Assembly: GCA_035545735.1 (NCBI GenBank)
Contig: DASZXS010000051.1
Coordinates: forward strand, 68,582-132,581
Length of the DNA: 64,000 nt
Source: JAJYKC01 sp035545735
GTDB taxonomy: Bacteria; Acidobacteriota; Terriglobia; Bryobacterales; Bryobacteraceae
Direction of reading: 5' to 3'
Below, piece by piece: positions 18,754 to 27,726 of this stretch. A program made the position numbers and the translations under genes. The notes under the pieces were generated by a model. That model saw only the letters and a program-made list of their open reading frames with translations. It was not told the DNA's origin and searched no databases. Within the stretch, counting starts at the first letter, position 1, and the number at the start of each line of letters is the position of its first letter.

Positions 18754-21700
18754 ATGCGGCCATGGCATGCACCAGCGAACGCCCCTCGCATTTGGCTTTC
18801 GCTCTTCGTGTTCGCCCTTTCCATCGGAACCCTTCCCGCGCAAATCGGGACTGGAACCGTCACGGGGATTGTGCTCGACTCCACCGGCGCCGTGGTCCCG
18901 GACGCCGAGGTGATCGTGACAAACGCCGACCGGAATACCCCCCATCCCACTCGCACGACGGCCACGGGCGACTACACCGTGAGCGCGCTCGAGCCCGGAC
19001 GATACACCGTATCGGTCAGCCACGCCGGTTTCCGGACGGCCCTGGTGCCGCCCTTCACGATGGCGGTGGACCAGAAGGCCCGCGTGGACGTCACCCTGGA
19101 AGTCGGCAAGGTGTCGGAGACCATCACCGCCTCGGATGCCGCCCCGCTCCTCGAAACGGAATCGAGCACTGTCGGCCAGGTGATCGACAACAAGCGCGTG
19201 GTGGACCTGCCGCTCAACGGGCGCAGTTTTCTGGATCTCGCCACGCTCAGCCCGGGCGTCACTTATACGAAGGACAGCAGCACCGGCTTCCAGGACGCGC
19301 GCGGCGTGGGAAGACGCAACGATAGCCAGTACTCGATGGGAGGAGCGCGCGCGCAGGACACGAACTTCCTGCTCGACGGCGCGGTGAATACCTCTCCGGA
19401 TTCGAACACCATCGCCGCCATTCCCTCCATCGACGAGATCCAGGAGTTCAAAGTCCAGACGAACTCCTATACCGCCGAGTATGGGCGCGGCGCGGCGCAA
19501 GTGAACGCGGTCACCAAGGGAGGAACCAACGCGTTTCACGGCTCCGCCTACGACTTCCTTCGCAACGACGCTCTCGATGCGAAGGACTACTTCAACGATA
19601 TCAACAGCTTCTCCGGCGCACCCAAGCCGCCCTTCCGGCGCAATCAGTTCGGGGGCTCGGCCGGCGGGCGCATCAAGGTGGACCGGCTGTTCTTTTTCGG
19701 CGTCTACGAAGGCTTGCGCGACCGGACGAACAGCACCGAAACGGCCACCGTCCCCGTAGCGGGCGTGAAAGAGGGCGACTTCTCCGCGTACGGCACACCT
19801 ATCTATATGCCCCATCTCACGGATTCGGACGGTAATCCGTTGTTCTTCGGCGGCAATTCCCTCCCCTCGGGCTGCTACAACCCGAACCCGAATACCGACG
19901 TGCCGTGGCCGGGGATGAAGATACCGCAAGGCTGCTGGAATTCCGTTGCGTCCGCGCTGCTCGCCTCCCCCTATGTGCCCGCGCCCGATCGCGGCGGGCT
20001 GCGGAATAACTACTCCGCCGTGGCCGGAAGACCCACCAACTGGGACCAGGCGGCCGGACGCATCGACTACGTCATCAATTCGAGCATGAATCTTTGGGGC
20101 CGCTATTCCTGGTCGCGAGAAGACGATATCAGCGCTCCCGTCCTTCCCGGAACCGGCCTGACGAACTTCGTCAACACCAATACGTTGACGCTGCACCATT
20201 CCTGGACCATCGGCTCCCAGATGGTGAATGAGCTGAAGGCGAACTACGTGCGCGCGAACGCGAGCAGCTTAGGCGAGCTATCCGGCGCCACAAACATCGC
20301 CGGCGAAACGCTGGGAATTCCCGGCGTGTCCGGCGCCGCAATCGATTTTGGCCTCCCCAGCTTCGGAGGCGCGGGAGACAACTATCTCAGCCTGGGCGAG
20401 GACGCCTTTGGGCACCCCCTGCAAAAAATTCAGAATGTTTATGGCTATGGCGACGACTGGTCATACAATCACGGCCGCCACACCATCAAAGCCGGCGTGG
20501 ATCTGCGGCACGAGTATCTGAATCTTCTTTCGCACAACCTCGCGCGCGGCTCTTTCCAGGTGCCCGCCTCCGCCACCGCCGCTCTCGACGGGAGCGGCGG
20601 CCTAACGCTGGCCTCTTTTCTGCTCGGCATCAGTAACGATTCCGAAGTGGCCACCGGCGATGCGCACGACCATCTTTTCCGCTGGACCCAGGCGTATTAT
20701 GTCCAGGACGATTTCAAAGTCACGCGCAACCTGACGCTGAATGTCGGCTTGCGCTACGAGATCTCGCCGTATTGGTACGACAACCGGAACCAGATCACCA
20801 ACCTGGATATCCTCAACGGCGTTCCCACCATCATCCGTCCCGGCAGCGGCGACCCCTACGCCGGCTTCCCTCCAGCGCGTTTCATTTCCGACCCGAATTC
20901 CCCCGAATATCTGCCATTCGTCCGGAGCAATAAGCTGGGCCGCAGCCTGGTGCTGACGGATTTCTCCAACTGGTCTCCGCGGCTCGGCTTCGCCTGGTCG
21001 CCGTCCTGGGGACACAACAAAACCGTGATCCGGGGCGGCGCGGGCATTTTCTATTCGCCGATGAACGCCAACCCGTGGTTCGATTTCGCCCGCAGCGCTC
21101 CCGTATCCGTAAAATATATTCGCAAGGGAACGTACTCGGTCTTCAACCAGATCTTCAACGATACGGCGCAAACGATTGGACCTCCGTCGCAGTTCACGGT
21201 TGACCCGAACCTGCTTACGCCGCGCATCCAGCAATGGAGCATCGGGGTACAGCAGCAACTCGCCAGCGATTTGGTCCTGGAGGTTTCCTACGTTGGCTCC
21301 GCCTCCACGCACCTGCCCCATCTCACCGACCAGAATCAAACCTTGCCGGTGTTCAATGGAACGCAGGTGGCGCAACCCGTGGTCTACCTGCCACAGCAAT
21401 ACGCGTCGCTCTCCTCCTACTACAACGAAATCAAGAGTGTGACTTCGGCGAACTACAACTCCCTGCAGGCGAAGGCCGAGAAGCGCTACTCGCACGGTTT
21501 TACTTTCCTGAGTTCCTTCACCTGGTCGAAGTCCCTGGACACCGCCTCGGCGACGCGCGACGGAGGCAACGGCTTTTCGACTCCGCACATCTGGAATTAC
21601 AAGCTGGACTACGGACCTTCGGCTTTTGACGCGCAGTTGAACTTCGTGAACAGCGCGCTCTATGAGCTCCCCTTCGGCAGGGGAAAGCGTTGGGGCGCCA

Positions 21701-22233
21701 ACTGGGCGCCCGTTGCCGACAAGGTGCTGGGAGGGTGGCAGATCGGCGGCATCAGCGTGGTGCGCACCGGCTTTCCGCAATCCTGTCTCACCACCAGCGA
21801 CGCGGCGGTAAACAACGCCAACTTCGAGGTGGATAACTGCGACATCGTGGGAAACCCGAACAACGGCCCGCATAATCTCCTCAACTGGTGGAATCTCTCC
21901 GCCTTCGCCTCCCCCAGCGACGCCGAAGTATTCGGAAATGGAGGCCGCGGCATCCTTCGCGGGCCACGCTTTGTGAGCTTCGACTTTACGGCGCAGAAGA
22001 TTGTCGCCATCACGGAGCGGGTAAAGCTTCAATTTCGCTTTGAAGCCTTCAATCTCCTCAACCATCCGATCTTCTCGATTCCCAACCCTTATGAGGATAC
22101 CTATCCAAACTATGATTCCTCGGGACATCCCACCGGTCCGGCGGACATCAGCGAGATCGGCAGTTTCAACACCATCAGCGCCACCGCCGCCAGCAACCGG
22201 CAATTGCAGTTTGCCTTGAAGTTTCTCTGGTAG
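18754..22233 (+). CDS. TonB-dependent receptor with carboxypeptidase-regulatory domain (Oar-like)
   Basis: 1159 residues, the same build as the receptor at 2481-5963. It has a signal peptide (IWLSLFVFALSIGTLPAQ), a regulatory beta-sandwich (VTGIVLDSTGAVVPDAEVIV, then PGRYTVSVSHAGFR, about 36-110), and a plug-like region (VVDLPLNGRSFLDLATLSPGV; NFLLDGAVNTS). A barrel follows with many aromatic strands, including DDFKVTRNLTLNVGLRYE, a block found in nearly all acidobacterial receptors of this type. The ribosome site GAGGAGG 5 nt before the ATG is ideal. Probable outer-membrane importer, ligand unknown. Confidence 0.93.
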   Translation: MRPWHAPANAPRIWLSLFVFALSIGTLPAQIGTGTVTGIVLDSTGAVVPDAEVIVTNADRNTPHPTRTTATGDYTVSALEPGRYTVSVSHAGFRTALVPPFTMAVDQKARVDVTLEVGKVSETITASDAAPLLETESSTVGQVIDNKRVVDLPLNGRSFLDLATLSPGVTYTKDSSTGFQDARGVGRRNDSQYSMGGARAQDTNFLLDGAVNTSPDSNTIAAIPSIDEIQEFKVQTNSYTAEYGRGAAQVNAVTKGGTNAFHGSAYDFLRNDALDAKDYFNDINSFSGAPKPPFRRNQFGGSAGGRIKVDRLFFFGVYEGLRDRTNSTETATVPVAGVKEGDFSAYGTPIYMPHLTDSDGNPLFFGGNSLPSGCYNPNPNTDVPWPGMKIPQGCWNSVASALLASPYVPAPDRGGLRNNYSAVAGRPTNWDQAAGRIDYVINSSMNLWGRYSWSREDDISAPVLPGTGLTNFVNTNTLTLHHSWTIGSQMVNELKANYVRANASSLGELSGATNIAGETLGIPGVSGAAIDFGLPSFGGAGDNYLSLGEDAFGHPLQKIQNVYGYGDDWSYNHGRHTIKAGVDLRHEYLNLLSHNLARGSFQVPASATAALDGSGGLTLASFLLGISNDSEVATGDAHDHLFRWTQAYYVQDDFKVTRNLTLNVGLRYEISPYWYDNRNQITNLDILNGVPTIIRPGSGDPYAGFPPARFISDPNSPEYLPFVRSNKLGRSLVLTDFSNWSPRLGFAWSPSWGHNKTVIRGGAGIFYSPMNANPWFDFARSAPVSVKYIRKGTYSVFNQIFNDTAQTIGPPSQFTVDPNLLTPRIQQWSIGVQQQLASDLVLEVSYVGSASTHLPHLTDQNQTLPVFNGTQVAQPVVYLPQQYASLSSYYNEIKSVTSANYNSLQAKAEKRYSHGFTFLSSFTWSKSLDTASATRDGGNGFSTPHIWNYKLDYGPSAFDAQLNFVNSALYELPFGRGKRWGANWAPVADKVLGGWQIGGISVVRTGFPQSCLTTSDAAVNNANFEVDNCDIVGNPNNGPHNLLNWWNLSAFASPSDAEVFGNGGRGILRGPRFVSFDFTAQKIVAITERVKLQFRFEAFNLLNHPIFSIPNPYEDTYPNYDSSGHPTGPADISEIGSFNTISATAASNRQLQFALKFLW

Positions 22234-22251
22234 CGCCGCGAGAACACTGCC

Positions 22252-22281
22252 TTGACCCTTATTCCTACTTTCCATTACAGT
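22252..22281 (+). promoter_or_regulatory. hrcA promoter
   Basis: TTGACC (22252-22257), an 18-nt spacer and TACAGT (22276-22281), giving a leader of about 33 nt to the ATG at 22321. I see no CIRCE-type inverted repeat (TTAGCACTC-N9-GAGTGCTAA) here. Confidence 0.5.
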
Positions 22282-22320
22282 GAAATGAAAGGGCGAAAGA
22301 GGCGTCCCAAGGGAAATACG

Positions 22321-23358
22321 ATGGCTGACCGATCATTCCTGAGCGCGAGAAATCGGGACATTCTGAACTCCATCGTCCAGTCGTACATCGAGACGGGCGA
22401 GCCGGTGGCTTCGCGGACCATCTCGCAATCGCACGATACGCACCTCAGCCCCGCCAGCATCCGGAACGTCATGGCGGAACTCTGCGAGGAGGGTTACCTC
22501 GCGCAGCCGCACACCTCCGCCGGCCGCGTTCCAACCCAGAAGGCCTTCCGAAGTTATATCGACTCGCTGAGCTGCACTCGCCTGCTCAACTCCGAACTGG
22601 AACGCCTGCGCGCGGACCTCTCCCGGCTCGGCTCCATGGAAGAACGCGTCGAGCGCTCCTCCCACATTCTTTCGGGGATGACGCACGGATTCTGCATCGC
22701 GGCCGCGATACCGGCTTCGAGCCAGGTGCTGGATCAAATCGAACTGATCCCGCTGTCCGGCCAGCGCGTGCTCATGGTCGTCGTCACCAAGGATCACATT
22801 GTGCGGAACCGGGTAGTGACGCTCAATGAGGCTCTTTCGGAGGAGCAGCTTGTTCCGCTCCGCAATTACGTCAACCACAATTTCAGCGGCTGGCGGCTGG
22901 TGCAGGTTCGCGCCGAAATGCGGCGCCGGCTAGCCGAGGAGCGCGCCGCATACGATGCGGTGCTCCGCACGCTTACCATCCTCTACGCCAAGGGTCTGCT
23001 CGACGTCGAAGCCGAGCCGGAGATTCATGCCGAAGGCGTAAGCAATCTAATCGGCGTCCAGCTCCACCTTACCCACGAGCGCATGCGTGAACTGCTGAGA
23101 GCGCTCGAAGAGAAGGAGCGCATCCTTCAACTGTTGGACCGCTTCCTGGAACAGCCCGCCGGAGAGGTCTCGGTGAGTCTCGGCCTCGCCGAAGCGCACC
23201 CGGCCATGCGCGACCTGTCGCTGATCGGAGTCACGGTGGCGCTCGCCGGCGGTCTTTCGGCGAAGATCGCGGTGCTTGGCCCCATGCGCATGAACTATTC
23301 CAAAGCGATCTCAGCCGTCACCCATATGGGTGAGGCTTTCCAGAGTCTGCCCTCTTAG
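22321..23358 (+). CDS. hrcA: Heat-inducible transcription repressor HrcA
   Basis: 345 residues, the normal HrcA length. The N-terminal winged helix is typical (LSARNRDILNSIVQSYIETGEPVASRTIS, SPASIRNVMAELCEEGYLAQPHTSAGRVPT), followed by the HrcA effector domain with the ending GPMRMNYSKAISAV near the C-terminus. HrcA represses groE and dnaK operons by binding CIRCE and is folded by GroEL. The ATG at 22321 has AAGGGA 6 nt upstream; an in-frame TTG at 22252 is rejected because it is the -35 element. Unusually, neither grpE nor dnaK follows; the next gene converges and shares four bases at the stop codons. Confidence 0.95.
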   Translation: MADRSFLSARNRDILNSIVQSYIETGEPVASRTISQSHDTHLSPASIRNVMAELCEEGYLAQPHTSAGRVPTQKAFRSYIDSLSCTRLLNSELERLRADLSRLGSMEERVERSSHILSGMTHGFCIAAAIPASSQVLDQIELIPLSGQRVLMVVVTKDHIVRNRVVTLNEALSEEQLVPLRNYVNHNFSGWRLVQVRAEMRRRLAEERAAYDAVLRTLTILYAKGLLDVEAEPEIHAEGVSNLIGVQLHLTHERMRELLRALEEKERILQLLDRFLEQPAGEVSVSLGLAEAHPAMRDLSLIGVTVALAGGLSAKIAVLGPMRMNYSKAISAVTHMGEAFQSLPS

Positions 23359-24977
23359 GACTGCGCCTGCGGCGGGGCGGCGATCACCTCGTAAGGGCGC
23401 ATCATGTCATTGTCCTCGTGTTCCAGGATGTGACAATGCCAGACATAGCGTCCGGTGTAGCCCTCGAAGCGGACAATAATGCGCGTAACCGCCTTCGCTT
23501 CGGCGCGCACCGTGTCCTTCCACCCCATCTCGTCCGGAGAGGGAGGCGTGAGGGGGCCGGTATAACGCAGGGTTTTTGACGTTTCGTAGGTGAACGGCTC
23601 AAATCCGCGGCGGTCGAGAACCTGAAACCGCACCATGTGGAGATGAATGGGGTGGGTGTCGCCGGTCAGGTTTACCAGTTCCCAAATCTCCGTCGATCCG
23701 AGCACCGGCTTTTCGGTCACCGGCATGTGCCAGCGCGTCGCGTTGAGCAGCATCAGCACCGTGTTGCCCTTGAGATCCACATACTCATTCAGCGTGAGGC
23801 GGCGGGTCTTGACGGCCGCCGCTTCCGGAATCCGGTCCAACGGGCGCAGCGCCTTGGGAAGGGGCGCAGCCTGCGCGGACGCCACACGCGATACACGAAA
23901 CTGCACCAGGGCGGAAGTATCGCTGTGAAGCACAAGCGGCCGGCCTGGATGCGCGGAAAAGTCGACCAGGACATCGGCGCGCTCTCCCGGCGCGAGAGTC
24001 AACTCCTTCCGGGAAACCGGGGCGGGCAATAATCCTTGGTCCGATCCAATCTGCTGAAAAACCAATCCGCCGCCGAGCCCGAGGTAATAAAATCGCGCGT
24101 TGGAGCCGTTCAAAATGCGAAGCCGGTAGGGCCTCGGCTCCACATCCAGGTAGGGGAGAATCTTGCCGTTTACCAGCGTGATGTTGCCAAATAGCTCCGG
24201 AATCCAAGGAGCCTTGGGGTCGCCCGAAACCGGGTAATAGAGCTGGCCGCCGCGATCGAGAAGCCGATCGCAAAGCAGCAGCGGGACTTCATATTTGCCC
24301 GAAGGCAGGCTCAGACGGTCTTCAAAACCGTCGCGGATAAAGAATAGCCCTAACAGACCCGCGTAGACATTCAGCCGGTTGATGCCCATGGCGTGGTCGT
24401 GATACCAGAGCATGGCCGCGTCCTGTTCATTGGGGTAATAGCAAACCAGGGAGCGGCCGGGCTCAAACCATGCTTCGGGATATCCGTCGCTTTCCGGGGG
24501 AACCCTGGCGCCGTGAACATGCACCACCGTCCGCACCTGAGGTTTATCCGGTTCCGCACCGTGCAGCGAGTGGTCAACCGGCAGGAAATGTCCAGCGGGC
24601 AGCTCATTCGCCCATTCGACCCAGAGCCCCTGCCCGCTGCGCGTCTCGAGGATCGGGCTCAGGGCGGAATAGCCGTAGCTCCAGAGCCGCGTTGGCGGCA
24701 AATCGCGATGAAGCTTCGCTTCGATCTGCCGCATGGCCAGGCGATAGAAAGGAACGCGCCTGGCTGCGCTGCCGGGAGCCAACCGCATCCGCAGGCTGCG
24801 CGCGGGTTCGCCAAGCGGCAGCGGATCCACAAATTGCGCCAGCGTGTTTGGGTCGAGCGAAGGGCGATCCATCCCTTCCGGCGGAGGATGCATCTGGGCA
24901 CCCACCGAAAAGGGGAACGCCGGCGCCAGGAGAGCGCCTTTCAGTAGCCTTCGGCGGCTGTAAACATTCATTGCCAT
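23355..24977 (-). CDS. Multicopper oxidase, CotA/bilirubin-oxidase-like
   Basis: 540 residues from the chosen ATG. The N-terminus reads MAMNVYSRRRLLKGALLAPA, a Tat signal, so it is exported folded. Copper-binding blocks in order: VVHVHGARVPPESDG, MLWYHDHAMGINRLN, THPIHLHMVRF, and YVWHCHILEHEDNDMM at the C-terminus with a methionine axial ligand to type 1 copper. The pattern HxHG...ESDG resembles CotA. Such enzymes oxidise phenols, bilirubin-like pigments or metals with oxygen as acceptor. GAGAG precedes the start; a longer frame to 25085 lacks a ribosome site and would displace the Tat signal. It lies 117 bp downstream of the phosphoesterase gene on the same strand. Confidence 0.92.
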   Translation of the reverse strand: MAMNVYSRRRLLKGALLAPAFPFSVGAQMHPPPEGMDRPSLDPNTLAQFVDPLPLGEPARSLRMRLAPGSAARRVPFYRLAMRQIEAKLHRDLPPTRLWSYGYSALSPILETRSGQGLWVEWANELPAGHFLPVDHSLHGAEPDKPQVRTVVHVHGARVPPESDGYPEAWFEPGRSLVCYYPNEQDAAMLWYHDHAMGINRLNVYAGLLGLFFIRDGFEDRLSLPSGKYEVPLLLCDRLLDRGGQLYYPVSGDPKAPWIPELFGNITLVNGKILPYLDVEPRPYRLRILNGSNARFYYLGLGGGLVFQQIGSDQGLLPAPVSRKELTLAPGERADVLVDFSAHPGRPLVLHSDTSALVQFRVSRVASAQAAPLPKALRPLDRIPEAAAVKTRRLTLNEYVDLKGNTVLMLLNATRWHMPVTEKPVLGSTEIWELVNLTGDTHPIHLHMVRFQVLDRRGFEPFTYETSKTLRYTGPLTPPSPDEMGWKDTVRAEAKAVTRIIVRFEGYTGRYVWHCHILEHEDNDMMRPYEVIAAPPQAQS

Positions 24978-25094
24978 CTGGTCTCTCAACGAGCTCCGCC
25001 ATGCACCCGGATGGCGCATGGCGGAGATTGCTTCGCTTTCCTTTTTTAGACAGCCTTTCGCCGCTGGGTAGAAGCGGCGCCGCACTCTTGCGGG

Positions 25095-26714
25095 CTAGTA
25101 AACGTCGTAAGGGTCCGAGGTGGGGACGCCGGTGCTGGTTGACAGGAACAGCCGCGGCGCAGGCGCGGTCCGGGTGAAATCGAACATTGTCGAGATGCTA
25201 TTCGAGTAGGCGTCAAACGATCCGCCGCCGAGCCTCGCGCCACCCAGCCAGTTGTCTTCGATAAACCGCAGGATCGAAGCCTGGTTGGTCACCGTGTGGT
25301 CGACATAGTTGACTTTCGCCCAGGGAGAGATGACCAGCAGGGGGAGGCGAGGGCCAAAGCCGCAGCGGCCCTGGGCATGAGCGTTACCCGGGTCGATCCC
25401 CGGTAGCGCCGAGTTCCCGTTGCCGCAGGCGCCCGGCGCATTCAGATTGTCGGCGCTGGTGCTCGATTGGTTGGCGAGAGGACTCATTTGGTGGTCATAC
25501 CATCCGTCGGAATCGTCGTAGGCGATCACCACCGCCGTGCTGCGCCAAAGCCCGCGCTCCTGAAGCTTATTCACGACATCGACGACAAACGCCTGTTCGT
25601 CCAGGGGATCGGAGTATCCGGCGTGACCGTCCTGGTAGCCGGGCGCCTTCAGAAACGACACGGCCGGGAGATTACCGGTTGCCAATATGGCATAAAAATC
25701 GTTGATGTCATATTGATGATTTGCGGCATCGTTCTGCCCGATCGTATACACGGACCGCGGACGCGCATGGCTCGGGTTCGCGGTGGACGCATAGTATTGG
25801 AACGGCTGGTGGTGGGGAATGTAGTCCAACTTCTTGACCTGCGTGATCGCCGACTTCGTGGAGCGGGCGCATCCAGTGCTCTGGTTCGAGTTCGTGACGG
25901 TGAGGTCGAATCCACCGCTGAAAAAACCCCAGGTTATTCCGGCGTCATTCAAGAGGTCGCCGACGTTTTTCCCGCCGAACTGAACGAGTTCGCCGGTTGT
26001 ACTGGAGCAGACATCTCCCACCGGATCGGCGTCGCCAATCAACGTCAGCGAGCCGGCTCCCCCATCAATCACCTCGCTCGTTCCGTTACGGTTGATGGTG
26101 ACGCCGTTGGTCTGGCCGGAGATGAGGTTAATCGCTCCGGGCGTGGAGGGCCCGAACGTGGTTCCGTAGGAGTTGTCGCTCATGGCGAAATGCTGCGCAT
26201 AGTTCCAGAGAGCGGTCACGGTGTTGCCGTCGTAATAGCCCATGACGAGCCCGGTGGTGGTGGCCGCGTCGGGTGAGCCCGGCGGCGGCCCCGCGGAGCC
26301 GGTGGAGGCGGGAAACAAGTCCATCAAGCCGTTGTTGTAGGCCATCTGTTCGGGCGTGTAGTCATGGTCCTGGTCGGCGGTCGCGGCCTGCAGGGGGCTT
26401 AGCCGGAATGGATTGGCCGCGCCCGCTCCATTGGCGGTGTTCGATGCGTTTGGGTTATTCGTCAACAGCCAAGTGGAAAGCCCGTTAACGCCGGGCGTGT
26501 TGGGCAGCGCGGTAAACGGGATTTCTCCGGGGAGATTTTCCGCATTGGGATACGTCGCGAAATAGTGGTCGAAAGAGACATTTTCCTGGAAGATTACAAC
26601 CAGATGCTCGATCGGCGTAGCCGGAGTCGGCGCGGCGAAAGAAATATTCGGATTCAAGAGACAGCCCGCGGATAACAGAGCTATCAGTGGGCGAGGGAGC
26701 CGGTATGCGTTCAT
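25095..26714 (-). CDS. Secreted phosphoesterase (phospholipase C / acid phosphatase family)
   Basis: 539 residues from the ATG at 26714, with signal peptide MNAYRLPRPLIALLSAGCLL...ISFA. The core begins PIEHLVVIFQENVSFDHYFATYP, the signature of the phosphoesterase family PF04185 (non-specific phospholipase C, acid phosphatase AcpA). The metal-binding region continues with SFLKAPGYQDGHAGYSDP and VVIAYDDSDGWYDHQMSP, and ends in PLLVISPWAKVNYVDHT. It probably removes phosphate or headgroups from lipids or other esters outside the cytoplasm. GAGGA lies very near the start. The long upstream extension is not signal-like and is rejected. Confidence 0.9.
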   Translation of the reverse strand: MNAYRLPRPLIALLSAGCLLNPNISFAAPTPATPIEHLVVIFQENVSFDHYFATYPNAENLPGEIPFTALPNTPGVNGLSTWLLTNNPNASNTANGAGAANPFRLSPLQAATADQDHDYTPEQMAYNNGLMDLFPASTGSAGPPPGSPDAATTTGLVMGYYDGNTVTALWNYAQHFAMSDNSYGTTFGPSTPGAINLISGQTNGVTINRNGTSEVIDGGAGSLTLIGDADPVGDVCSSTTGELVQFGGKNVGDLLNDAGITWGFFSGGFDLTVTNSNQSTGCARSTKSAITQVKKLDYIPHHQPFQYYASTANPSHARPRSVYTIGQNDAANHQYDINDFYAILATGNLPAVSFLKAPGYQDGHAGYSDPLDEQAFVVDVVNKLQERGLWRSTAVVIAYDDSDGWYDHQMSPLANQSSTSADNLNAPGACGNGNSALPGIDPGNAHAQGRCGFGPRLPLLVISPWAKVNYVDHTVTNQASILRFIEDNWLGGARLGGGSFDAYSNSISTMFDFTRTAPAPRLFLSTSTGVPTSDPYDVY

Positions 26715-26913
26715 ATTCCTCTGTATTCTGCGCAGTGTAGATTTTGGGTTTGGCAGACACCCACGGCAGAGTAACGCCCGCGCATTACACCGATGTGACA
26801 CTCCGGTTTCTTTGAAATGTACAGGCGGAGCGAAGCGGAATTGAGTCCGGAACCGGCCGCGGAGAAACCGGGCCGGAGCCACGGCGAATCGCGAAGCACT
26901 GGTAAACTGAAAG

Positions 26914-27726
26914 TTGATTTCCGAGACAAAACCAGGCGTCTGCGCCGTCAGCTATCTGAATACTGTCCCGCTGGTTTGGGGGATGCTGCACGGGGAGCAG
27001 CGCGATCTTTTCGACCTCACCTTCTGCCTTCCATCGGAATGCGCCCGGCGGCTCGGCGCGAGGGAAGCGGGCATCGGAATTGTTCCGGTAATCGAAATGC
27101 AGCGCCGGAACCTGGATCAAGTTCCCGGAACAGGCATCGCCTGCCGCGGGGAGGTGCGAACCATTCTGCTGGTCTCCAAGAAGCCGTTCGGAGAGATCCG
27201 AACGCTCGCCACCGATGCCGGTTCGCGAACTTCCGTGGAACTGGCTCGCATCATTCTAGCCCGCCGCTACGGCAGTTCTCCCATTCTGGTCAGCATGGCG
27301 CCGCGGCTCGAATCGATGCTGGAGCAGGCCGATGCGGCCCTGATCATCGGCGATGCCGCCTTGCTGCTGGAGCCTTCCACGCTCCCCTACGCCACCCTCG
27401 ATCTCGGCGTCGAATGGCTGGAGTTGACGGGACTGCCGATGGTGTTCGCCGTCTGGGCCGGTCCCCGTCCGCTGGACCATGACGTGTTTCGCGCGGAGCA
27501 TTTTCTGGCTTCCTACCGCTTCGGGGCCGCGCATCTCGATGACATCGCCGAAGCGGAATATGCGCGCCGCGGCGTCTCGCGTCAAATGGTGCGCGAATAC
27601 CTGACCCGCAACATCGTCTTCGAGCTGGGCGAGGCCGAATACCGCGGCATGTCCCGCTACCTGAAGCTCGCAGCCGCTCTCCCGCCGCAATCCATTTTTC
27701 AGCCAGCGAGCGAAGTGACCGCATGA
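26914..27726 (+). CDS. mqnA: Chorismate dehydratase MqnA
   Basis: 270 residues of the MqnA/MqnD periplasmic-binding-like fold. Typical blocks: VCAVSYLNTVPLVWGML at the start, EAGIGIVPVIEMQ, LATDAGSRTSVELARIIL and ADAALIIGDAALL. MqnA turns chorismate into 3-[(1-carboxyvinyl)oxy]benzoate, the first step of the futalosine route to menaquinone. The start is TTG; alternatives in frame would remove part of the conserved VSYLNT strand. It overlaps mqnC by 4 bases (ATGA), so the two are translationally coupled. Confidence 0.93.
   Translation: MISETKPGVCAVSYLNTVPLVWGMLHGEQRDLFDLTFCLPSECARRLGAREAGIGIVPVIEMQRRNLDQVPGTGIACRGEVRTILLVSKKPFGEIRTLATDAGSRTSVELARIILARRYGSSPILVSMAPRLESMLEQADAALIIGDAALLLEPSTLPYATLDLGVEWLELTGLPMVFAVWAGPRPLDHDVFRAEHFLASYRFGAAHLDDIAEAEYARRGVSRQMVREYLTRNIVFELGEAEYRGMSRYLKLAAALPPQSIFQPASEVTA

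Noticed and set aside
18475..20199. 574-codon minus-strand frame over the VOC gene and TonB receptor
   Set aside because: Shadow of the receptor; no ribosome site, no motif, and it reads through the tandem repeats as SDYSDSSD-like text.
20602..22275. 557-codon minus-strand frame over the third receptor
   Set aside because: Antisense shadow with no recognisable domain.
22252..22320. Upstream TTG extension of hrcA
   Set aside because: The TTG is the first part of a TTGACC -35 element and the added residues do not match HrcA.
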